NCBI GenBank assembly: GCA_900769075.1
Contig: CAAGFE010000060.1
Location: forward strand, 93,542-157,541
Direction: 5' to 3'
DNA from: Clostridia bacterium
GTDB lineage: Bacteria > Bacillota > Clostridia > Christensenellales > Aristaeellaceae
DNA: 64,000 nucleotides
The notes beneath the pieces are model-generated. The model had not been told where the DNA came from, made no database searches, and saw nothing but the letters and a program-made list of their open reading frames with translations. Shown here piece after piece: positions 58,120 through 64,000 of this stretch. Made by a program: the position numbers and the translations under genes. Within the stretch, counting starts at the first letter, position 1. Each line of letters opens with the position of its first letter.

Positions 58120-59021
58120 TCATCCGCCTCCACAACGCGCTGTCCTTCCTGAAATTCTCCGATGGCTACCGTGATTCCTTCCGGCAGATTGACCCACGCC
58201 CGCATTTCGTCAGCCATTACAATTTGTGCGGGAATTTCTGTGCATCTTCCCTCCGTGACCCACCAGACGGTGCCCCGCTCCGTGACTGCCTCCAGCGGCA
58301 GGGAGAGCACATCGTCGCTGCCGGCCAGGAAGATATCCACGTCGATCGCGGCGCCCTCCGGCAAATCGACATGGCGGGCCGGGCGGAGAGTGACGGCGGT
58401 GAAGGGAATGCCGGTGGTCGGATCGGTTTCGCTGTCGCCCAACGCTTCGACCGCAGCGGTGCCCAATTCCTTCCCGGCGGCTGAAATCCATGCCCACATG
58501 CCGCAGATTACCGCTTCTTCCTCCGGGGCGCTCACCTGACAGACGATGATCTGCTCATTGGAGGAAACCTCCGCCACCGGCGTTCCGGCTGTGACCGGCA
58601 TGTTCCTGGCGATGAAAACCTGGCGCACCGTACAGGGCTGCTGGGCGCGGATGACGCTGGATGCCCTCATGCTATCCGGCATCGAAACGGCCTCTGACAG
58701 CGCCCCGGCGCTGGCTGCCCAGGCGGAGGCAAGCTGCTCCTGTGCGGCACTGTCAAGGCGGATCAGCGCTTCCCCCGCTCCAACCCGCTGTCCGCTTTTC
58801 ACATAGACCTGGGATACCGTGCCGGAGGCTTGGGCGTACACATATTGCTTTCCATCGTAGGCGAGGCGGCCGGAGAGCGCGATCACCCGATGCACATCGG
58901 CACGCTCCACGGTCGCAAACCGCGCCGAAGCCGGGTGCTCCTGCGGGCGGCAGAGGATCATCAGCAAAACACACAGCGCCGTTCCGCCCATCAGCCAGCG
59001 CCTGTATGACGGTTTCCGCAT
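58116..59021 (-). CDS. HlyD/MacA-like efflux adaptor protein
   Basis: 301 residues. Signal or anchor helix (about 10-25) followed by the barrel-sandwich hybrid of periplasmic-adaptor proteins (VIALSGRLAYDGKQYVYAQASGTVSQVYVKSGQRVGAGEALIRLDS), only a very short hairpin region, then the beta-barrel (VSAPEEEAVICGMWAWIS..). It most resembles YknX/MacA partners of MacB-type permeases. ATG 59021 follows AAGGAGGG by eight bases. The permease overlaps its end (ATGA). Confidence 0.85.
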   Translation of the reverse strand: MRKPSYRRWLMGGTALCVLLMILCRPQEHPASARFATVERADVHRVIALSGRLAYDGKQYVYAQASGTVSQVYVKSGQRVGAGEALIRLDSAAQEQLASAWAASAGALSEAVSMPDSMRASSVIRAQQPCTVRQVFIARNMPVTAGTPVAEVSSNEQIIVCQVSAPEEEAVICGMWAWISAAGKELGTAAVEALGDSETDPTTGIPFTAVTLRPARHVDLPEGAAIDVDIFLAGSDDVLSLPLEAVTERGTVWWVTEGRCTEIPAQIVMADEMRAWVNLPEGITVAIGEFQEGQRVVEADE

Positions 59022-59091
59022 GTGCCTTCCCTCCTTATGGAGCTTCTTCTGGGGTGCATCTTTCCCGTTCCTGCGCATTTCCATGCATCAC

Positions 59092-59123
59092 AAAGGCCGC
59101 AGCACACTTGCGCCGCGGCCTTT
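59092..59123. repeat. 9-bp inverted repeat in the leader of the HlyD/MacB operon
   Basis: AAAGGCCGC and GCGGCCTTT separated by 14 bases, about 70 bases upstream of the HlyD start. No T-run follows on the minus strand, so it is not an evident terminator. Confidence 0.65.
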
Positions 59124-59148
59124 GCTTGTATGGAGGATAGGGAAGGTA

Positions 59149-59166
59149 CTGACACCGGAGTGTCAG
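59149..59166. promoter_or_regulatory. 18-bp perfect palindrome upstream of the HlyD/MacB operon
   Basis: CTGACAC-CGGA-GTGTCAG. It is the best operator candidate in the gap 59022-59296, which holds no gene. A regulator (for example of MerR or TetR type) could bind it, but none is encoded nearby. Confidence 0.5.
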
Positions 59167-59296
59167 CAGAAAAAGGAGATACAGTCGTTCGGGTGGTGGC
59201 GTTCCTTCCCGACTGCACCATCATATTACCCGATCTGTATGAAATGAGAATGAAATGTTCATGAAGTTTCAATTCATAATTCTGTTTTGCCAGGGA

Positions 59297-60082
59297 TTAC
59301 TGCTTGTTGATGAGGTTCTGACGTTCGTTGCGGATGGCGGCGAGGATGCCGGTGAGCTGTTCGTCCGTTTCGCCCATGAGGGAATACAGCCAATTCACAT
59401 AGCTCTGACGCATGGCGGCCATTTCCTGCTGTGTCCGCTCGCGCAGCTCGTCCGCCTCCTTGACGGCCATGCGATGCACATTGTCGCTCGAAACGGCTGC
59501 GCGGGCCTTGGCCTCTGCCTCCGCGATGATCCGCTGGGCCTCCTGCTGGGCACGGATCACCAGGCTGTTGGCCTCCTGCTGGGCCTGGGTATAGATCGCG
59601 TTGGCGCTGTTCTGGCCCTTCTGGCGGATTTCAGCGGCATCCTTTTCCGCCTGTGCCTTCAAGGTGTTGGCGGCATTCGTCGCATTTGCCGTCACCTTTG
59701 CGGCTTCCTCTGACTTCTGCCGGGTTTCGGTGCGGATCCTTTCGGACTCATGGGCCGCCTGGTCAACCATCCGCTGGGCTTCTTCCCGTGCCTGCTTCAA
59801 TTCGTTTTCGGCATCGCGCTTTGCGGTTTCGCGGATATTCTGCTCCGCCTTGATGATCTCCGCAGCCTTCTTCACCGAGTCCGGCATGAGCTTGGCAATC
59901 ACATCCACCTGATCGGAAAGGGCGGCCTTGTCGATCTTCCCGCGGCCGATGCCCCAGGGGGTCTGCTGGATGGCGTTGATGGACTCCTGGAGCTCCCGGA
60001 GCGCATTCATCAGATCCCGAAGATCGCCGTCCCGGCGGAGCGCAAAGGGATCCCGCTGCACATTGTTCATTCTTCCTTCCAT
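59297..60082 (-). CDS. Coiled-coil protein following coaD
   Basis: 261 residues. After a short N-terminus (FALRRDGDLRDLMNALRELQESINAIQQ) most of the protein is a long charged coiled coil, rich in Ala, Glu, Lys and Gln (about 75-215), with DivIVA or ATP-synthase b-like heptads. No membrane helix or catalytic motif. Genes of this type often follow coaD in Clostridia and are called ATPase or DivIVA-like without evidence. ATG 60082 has AAGGAG eight bases upstream. No terminator was identified after it. Confidence 0.8.
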   Translation of the reverse strand: MEGRMNNVQRDPFALRRDGDLRDLMNALRELQESINAIQQTPWGIGRGKIDKAALSDQVDVIAKLMPDSVKKAAEIIKAEQNIRETAKRDAENELKQAREEAQRMVDQAAHESERIRTETRQKSEEAAKVTANATNAANTLKAQAEKDAAEIRQKGQNSANAIYTQAQQEANSLVIRAQQEAQRIIAEAEAKARAAVSSDNVHRMAVKEADELRERTQQEMAAMRQSYVNWLYSLMGETDEQLTGILAAIRNERQNLINKQ

Positions 60083-60094
60083 CGCTGGCACTCC

Positions 60095-60586
60095 TTATCT
60101 TTGTTGCTGATCGAAATGGGCCTTTACATCGGCATGGATGCACGCCGGGACGAAGCTGCTGATGTCCGCCCCGAAGAGGGCTGCCTCCCGCACGGCGGAG
60201 GACGATACGCAGGCAAGTTCCGGCCTGGTCAGCAAAAAGACTGTTTCCAGGCCGGGCATCAGCCGTCCGTTGATCTGGGCAAGGTTGTTCTCGCTCTCCA
60301 GATCCCCGACGCCGCGAATCCCGCGGACGACAAAATCCGCGCGCACCCGCCGGGCATAATCGACCATCAGACCGCTCCAGGAGTCCACCACGACATTGGG
60401 CAGATCCTCCGTGACGCGGGAGAGCATGTCCTCGCGCTGCGCAACAGAAAAGCAGCCCTGCTTGTTGGGATTGTACATCACCGTGACATACAGTGTATCG
60501 CACAGGACGGCAGCGCGGCGGATGATGTCCTCATGGCCGACGGTCACCGGGTCAAAGCTGCCGGCATAGATGCAGATGCGTTTCAT
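60095..60586 (-). CDS. coaD: Phosphopantetheine adenylyltransferase
   Basis: 163 residues. Penultimate step of CoA synthesis: adenylates 4'-phosphopantetheine. CIYAGSFDPVTVGHEDIIRRA carries the nucleotidyltransferase HxGH-type motif (TVGH), with NPNKQGCFS, RGIRGVGDLESE and VSSSAVRE also typical. ATG 60586 follows GGAGGAGG by four bases and overlaps the rsmD stop (ATGA). rsmD-coaD is a common pair. Confidence 0.97.
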   Translation of the reverse strand: MKRICIYAGSFDPVTVGHEDIIRRAAVLCDTLYVTVMYNPNKQGCFSVAQREDMLSRVTEDLPNVVVDSWSGLMVDYARRVRADFVVRGIRGVGDLESENNLAQINGRLMPGLETVFLLTRPELACVSSSAVREAALFGADISSFVPACIHADVKAHFDQQQR

Positions 60587-61146
60587 GCGTCCTCCTCCCC
60601 TGTCCGCCACCGGCGAAAGAAGCTGACTCCCGCAATGCCGTATTTGCGGCTGTCATACAGTTCAAAGCCATCGGGGGTGGCAGGAAACGTTTTGGCCTCG
60701 TGCTCCAGCAGGATCACCCCATCGGGCGCCAGCAGCGGCTTGAGGGCATTCATCACCGGGGTCATATCATGCATGATATAGGGCGGATCCAGGAACACCA
60801 GGTCGAAGGTGCGGTGCTGGGCGGACAGCTGATGCACGGCATCCAGCCAATCGCAATGCAGAATGCTGGTTTGCTCCTGCATGCGGAGTTTTTCCGCGTT
60901 GCGGATTTCCACGGCATGGGCGGCACGATCGCAATCCACCAGCACCGCATGGACGGCTCCCCTGCTGACGGCTTCAAAGCCCATCGCACCGGACCCGGCG
61001 AACAGGTCGAGCACCTGCGCCCCGCGTACCTTCATCTGCAGGATATTGAACACATTTTCCCGCACCCGGTCCAGGGTGGGACGGGTTTCCTTGCCCTGGG
61101 GGGCGTCAAAGGTACGCCCGCGGGCGCTGCCGGCGATGATCCGCAT
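60583..61146 (-). CDS. rsmD: 16S rRNA (guanine(966)-N(2))-methyltransferase
   Basis: 187 residues. The N-terminus MRIIAGSARGRTFDAP and ETRPTLDRVRENVFNIL are diagnostic of RsmD. SAM motif VLDLFAGSGAMGFEAVSRG and the catalytic DPPY occur in the expected order. ATG 61146 follows AAGGAG by seven bases; the longer frame is unused. Confidence 0.96.
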   Translation of the reverse strand: MRIIAGSARGRTFDAPQGKETRPTLDRVRENVFNILQMKVRGAQVLDLFAGSGAMGFEAVSRGAVHAVLVDCDRAAHAVEIRNAEKLRMQEQTSILHCDWLDAVHQLSAQHRTFDLVFLDPPYIMHDMTPVMNALKPLLAPDGVILLEHEAKTFPATPDGFELYDSRKYGIAGVSFFRRWRTGEEDA

Positions 61147-61165
61147 GCTTTCGACTCCTTGTGTA

Positions 61166-61963
61166 TCAGTTGAGCTGCTCGGGCCCATGGGCCTGACGGC
61201 GGGCGCGGCGCTCCTTGGCCTGCTTGCGCTTGAGCTTCTTCTTGCCCAGGGCAATATTGGTATGCTCGGCAGTACGGACGCTGACGCCATTCATGTAGCC
61301 CAGGCCATACCAGATGGCAGGCAGCATGTTCAGCAGCGGCGTGCAGCGCTCCAGCGTGAGCATCGCGTCCTTATCCTCGGCCCCGATGATGCTGACGAAG
61401 GGCATCGTGGACATGCGGACGATGATGCGCAGCACCGCTTCCAGGGACAGGCTTTCGGACTGATGATAAACCGCCAGAGCGCCGCCGATTTCCTGTCGGC
61501 TTTCAAATCCGCCGAGCCAGGAGGGCAGCACGCCCAGACTGGTCATCTGGCGCTGGGCGATGCAGGCGAAGACGATGGAACAGACGATCAGCGGCGCAGA
61601 ACCGAGCAGCGCGTAAAGCATGCCCTTGAAGGGGTGATAGCAAAGCTCGCGCTCCCAGGGGGCAACCGGGCGGCCCTTCTGCTGACGGGAGAACATGATT
61701 TCCCCCTGATTCACTGCGCTTGCACCGGTCGTCATGCCGAACTGGAAGAACATCAGATACATGGCCAGCGCGATGAACAGGCTGATGGTGATGGTCAGCC
61801 ATTTCTGATCAAAACTCAAAAACATAAAGACCAGCGTATAGCCAAACGTCATCGCAACGGTGCCGCCAAAGATGCGCAGGGCCCCCATGGGGCTGGTGCG
61901 GTCAAAGATGGCGCCTTTCAAATAGGGCTTGGTAACCTTCTCAATTTTTTCCTTCTTCGCCAT
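61166..61963 (-). CDS. Integral membrane protein, unknown
   Basis: 265 residues. Four or five hydrophobic helices (near 36-53, 58-77, 114-134 and others) between basic ends; the C-terminus is very rich in Lys and Arg (KKKLKRKQAKERRARRQ). I do not recognise a family. The position between 5-FCL and rsmD in a housekeeping operon is the only clue. ATG 61963 follows AAGGA by eight bases; an ATG nine bases earlier is possible. Confidence 0.75.
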   Translation of the reverse strand: MAKKEKIEKVTKPYLKGAIFDRTSPMGALRIFGGTVAMTFGYTLVFMFLSFDQKWLTITISLFIALAMYLMFFQFGMTTGASAVNQGEIMFSRQQKGRPVAPWERELCYHPFKGMLYALLGSAPLIVCSIVFACIAQRQMTSLGVLPSWLGGFESRQEIGGALAVYHQSESLSLEAVLRIIVRMSTMPFVSIIGAEDKDAMLTLERCTPLLNMLPAIWYGLGYMNGVSVRTAEHTNIALGKKKLKRKQAKERRARRQAHGPEQLN

Positions 61964-61996
61964 GGTGAGCATCCTTTCTGTATCATTCCACAAACA

Positions 61997-62560
61997 TCAG
62001 GCATGAAAGCCATGGATTCCTGCTTCATCCGCACAGGCGCCAAGCGGGATATCCCAGCTGTCCCGCGGAACTCGCTCCGTCCATTGCCAGCGCAGCGCAC
62101 AGCCCATGGTCAGGCACTGGGCCTCCGCCAGCAGACAGTCATAATAGCCGCCACCCTTGCCCAGGCGATACCCTTCCCGGTCGATGCCCTCCAGCGGAAC
62201 CAGCATCAGGTCAACCGCCTGCACCGGGATGACGGGGGCATCCCCGGAGGGCTCCGGGATCCCATAGGCGCCGGGCCGCAGGTCCGCCAGGGAGGTGACC
62301 TCCCGCAGCGTCATCCTCGGCGCGGCGTCACACAGCGGAAGCGCAATTCTCTTTCCCTTGCGCAATGCGTCTGTCAGCACAGGGGTGATATCCGCCTCCC
62401 CCGGAAGCGCCGCATAACCCGCGATGACACAGGCGGAGGCATAGGCGGGGCTGTTCAGGATATGCCGGCAAAGGGCCTCGCTCTGGGCGGCCCGCTCGTC
62501 CTTTCCCATCGCCAGGCTGCGAAGGAAAAGGCGGAGTTCGCGCTTATTCATCGCAGTCAT
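61997..62560 (-). CDS. 5-formyltetrahydrofolate cyclo-ligase
   Basis: 187 residues. Converts 5-formyl-THF to 5,10-methenyl-THF with ATP. MNKRELRLFLRSLAMGKD opens with the basic helix typical of the family, and LVPLEGIDREGYRLGKGGGYYD carries the GxGxGYYD-type ATP/phosphate loop. The start is uncertain: ATG 62560 lies within the end of alr; ATG 62551 is nine bases later. No strong SD is seen except AGGTGG, so translation is probably coupled to alr. Confidence 0.9.
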   Translation of the reverse strand: MTAMNKRELRLFLRSLAMGKDERAAQSEALCRHILNSPAYASACVIAGYAALPGEADITPVLTDALRKGKRIALPLCDAAPRMTLREVTSLADLRPGAYGIPEPSGDAPVIPVQAVDLMLVPLEGIDREGYRLGKGGGYYDCLLAEAQCLTMGCALRWQWTERVPRDSWDIPLGACADEAGIHGFHA

Positions 62561-63656
62561 GGATCCACCTGCGATGCACCCGCTCCGTGGCGGCCAGCAG
62601 CACCTCATAGCTGATGGTATTGCTCCACGCCCCCAGCTCTTCGGCGCTGATGCATTCCTCCCCGGAACGGCCGATCAGGACGGCCTCATCCCCCGGCACA
62701 ACGTTCTTCAGGCCGGTCACATCCGCCATCATCTGATCCATGCAGATTCTGCCCACCACCGGGCAGCGCCTGCCATGAATCAGCACCTCTGCCCTACCGG
62801 AAGCGCAGCGATGGTAGCCATCGCCATACCCGCAGGCGACTGTGGCCAGGGTCATGGGGTGATCCGCCGTGAAGGTGCAGCCATAGCTGACGGCGTCTCC
62901 GGGCTGGATGGTCTTGACGTAGGTGACCGCGGTGCGCCAGTCCATCACCGGACGAAGGGGCATGTCCGTTTTCACCGGCGGATAGCCGTACATGCTGATG
63001 CCCGCCCGCACCATGTCCATCGCAGCCTCGGGAAAGCGATGGATGGCGGCGGAATTGGCGCAGTGGCGGATGATACCGGAGGGAAGCAAGGCAGTCAACT
63101 CGTTGAAGCGGGCCAGCTGCATCCGGGTATAGGCGTCGTTTTCGCCATCTGCATCGGCAAAGTGGGTGAACACGCCGGTCAGGAGAACCATCGGGCATGC
63201 CTCCAGCGTGCGCAGCATGGCACGAACCTCCTCCGCTGTCCTGACGCCGATCCGGCCCATGCCCGTATCCAGTTTCAAGTGGACAAGGGCTTGCCGGCCC
63301 TCCTGCTCAGCAACGTGCTGCGCCGTTTCCACCATATGGAGAGCGGTCACCGCGAGGGTCAGGCCATATCGCACGCCGTCCCTGATTTCCGCATCGGAGG
63401 ATGCGCCCAGCACGAGGATGGGGGCTGTGATCCCCGCTTGGCGCAGCACCGCGCCTTCGTCCGTGCGGGCAACGGCCAGCCAGTCCGCCCCGGCGTGAAG
63501 GGCATTGCGTGCCGTCTGGAGGATCCCGTGACCATAAGCATCCGCCTTGACAACCGCCATCAGCATGGTATGCGCCGGGAGGCGTTCGCGGATCATGCGC
63601 AGATTGTCACGGAGCACCGCCAGATCAATCGTGCGCACGGGATACTCCACGTTCAT
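62544..63656 (-). CDS. alr: Alanine racemase
   Basis: 370 residues. PLP-dependent enzyme making D-alanine for peptidoglycan. The PLP lysine is in MAVVKADAYGHG near residue 38. The motifs GVFTHFADAD, RAGISMYGY and the catalytic Tyr/Cys-Met-Asp region GRICMDQMMADV are present. ATG 63656 follows GAAGGTG by six bases. It is the first gene of the alr - 5-FCL - membrane protein - rsmD - coaD - coiled-coil operon. With ddl and murF in the other operon it covers the D-Ala branch. Confidence 0.97.
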   Translation of the reverse strand: MNVEYPVRTIDLAVLRDNLRMIRERLPAHTMLMAVVKADAYGHGILQTARNALHAGADWLAVARTDEGAVLRQAGITAPILVLGASSDAEIRDGVRYGLTLAVTALHMVETAQHVAEQEGRQALVHLKLDTGMGRIGVRTAEEVRAMLRTLEACPMVLLTGVFTHFADADGENDAYTRMQLARFNELTALLPSGIIRHCANSAAIHRFPEAAMDMVRAGISMYGYPPVKTDMPLRPVMDWRTAVTYVKTIQPGDAVSYGCTFTADHPMTLATVACGYGDGYHRCASGRAEVLIHGRRCPVVGRICMDQMMADVTGLKNVVPGDEAVLIGRSGEECISAEELGAWSNTISYEVLLAATERVHRRWIHDCDE

Positions 63657-63718
63657 GCAGGTCACCTTCTTCAACAAAGATACGTGAACAGCAGCTGGTG
63701 CAAACCAGCCGGAGTTAC

Positions 63719-63727
63719 ATTATAGCA
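63719..63727 (-). promoter_or_regulatory. Extended -10 promoter of the alr operon
   Basis: TGcTATAAT element; a weak TTTTCA lies 17 bases upstream. The leader contains a small GCTGG..CCAGC hairpin (63693-63710). Confidence 0.65.
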
Positions 63728-63794
63728 TATCCTCCCGGGAATGAAAAGGGGTGAAACAAGCAATCGGGAGATTTCGCCATTTTCTTCTTGTGTC

Positions 63795-63823
63795 AAAAAA
63801 AGAAGGAGCCGTCTGACTCCTTC
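63795..63823 (-). terminator. Strong terminator at the end of a right-edge transcript
   Basis: GAAGGAG/CTCCTTC stem followed by seven Ts on the minus strand. It ends a unit that enters from beyond the window. On the plus strand a shorter tail exists. Confidence 0.85.
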
Positions 63824-63834
63824 TTTCAGGGCAT

Positions 63835-64000
63835 CGACAAAGTGCCGAAGGCACTTTGTCGAGGTTTCGCACTCACTCACTGGTCGATCGGCCATCACTG
63901 AGCATAGCGCAGTGACGGCTACGCTCGGCAAATGCAAGCATTTGCTGTCGCTAGTCGGCGCAAGCGCCTCCCTCACACGGCAAGCCGTTCACCCGGCCCT
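63835..64000 (-). ncRNA. Candidate structured RNA: array of stable hairpins
   Basis: No convincing protein gene in 63657-64000. Five inverted repeats follow one another. On the minus strand they read: 12-bp stem with UUCG loop (63835-63861), CACTG/CAGTG stem (63896-63914), GCAAATGC palindrome with CUUG loop (63928-63945), GGCGC palindrome with CUUG (63957-63968), and ACGGC palindrome with CUUG (63977-63988), then a terminator at 63795-63823. Repeated extra-stable tetraloops suggest a folded RNA read from the minus strand. Alternatives are a dispersed MITE-like repeat or a 3' untranslated region. The 5' end lies outside the window. Confidence 0.5.

Noticed and set aside
63671..63976. A 101-codon minus-strand ORF at the right edge
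   Set aside because: It crosses several perfect hairpins, a strong terminator and the alr promoter, so it is not a protein gene.

Overview
This is a 64 kb stretch of a Gram-positive, spore-forming anaerobe, most likely a gut member of class Clostridia (Bacillota). The clues are two SpoIIP proteins and the spore protease GPR, an Rnf complex, pyruvate phosphate dikinase, a T-box leader on metG, 6S RNA, DUF1292, DUF1614 and DUF1846 genes, and strong GGAGG ribosome binding sites with several TTG or GTG starts. I cannot name the genus. Most genes lie on the minus strand in compact operons. I see no prophage, insertion sequence, CRISPR array, rRNA or tRNA gene.

Layout from left to right. 1-1056: the start of lgt (minus) and a small plus-strand membrane protein with a textbook promoter. 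1064-8670: ppdK, then an Rnf operon in the order C-D-E-A-B with no rnfG. 8753-20186: a tightly packed eleven-gene operon read fruK - GNAT - hydrolase - membrane-anchored murF - ddl - small membrane protein - dxs - tlyA - nadK - argR - recN. 20213-23353: T-box - metG - tatD. 23350-24176: a GNAT gene and a 6S RNA gene. 24239-27834: small zinc-knuckle ORF - zinc-ribbon membrane protein - TPM protein - RecQ-like helicase. 27778-31921: plus-strand lepA, a SLOG protein and hemW, with a minus-strand DUF1622 gene between them. 31931-38218: asp23/yloU - fakA/yloV - recG - ppk1.

38304-45469 is a sporulation-flavoured block: an SH3 protein, DUF1614 - spoIIP, a large unrecognised 751-residue plus-strand protein, then gpr - spoIIP. 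A good match to a forespore sigma-F promoter lies before DUF1614-spoIIP and a weaker one before gpr. 45486-53052 holds a DUF1846 - phosphoribosyltransferase operon, araA - nitroreductase - histidine phosphatase - xth, an APH-like kinase and a DUF1292 pair. 53058-63724 holds a PucR/CdaR-like regulator - ctpA, an UgpC/MsmK-type ATPase, a HlyD-like protein plus MacB-type permease without an ATPase, and the operon alr - 5-FCL - membrane protein - rsmD - coaD - coiled-coil protein. The right edge (63795-64000) is non-coding and contains stacked perfect hairpins. Read on the minus strand, these are capped by UUCG and CUUG tetraloops and end in a terminator.

The window combines energy metabolism (PPDK, Rnf, polyphosphate), peptidoglycan building (Alr, Ddl, MurF), isoprenoid, NAD, CoA and folate housekeeping, DNA repair (RecN, RecG, RecQ, Xth), translation (MetG, LepA, RsmD, TlyA) and spore engulfment and germination. 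The strongest leads for new biology are the Rnf operon without rnfG, the 751-residue orphan inside the sporulation block, the right-edge hairpin array, the HlyD/MacB pair without an ATPase, and the DUF1846-phosphoribosyltransferase pair. All positions and matches were read by eye. No alignment or folding program was run.
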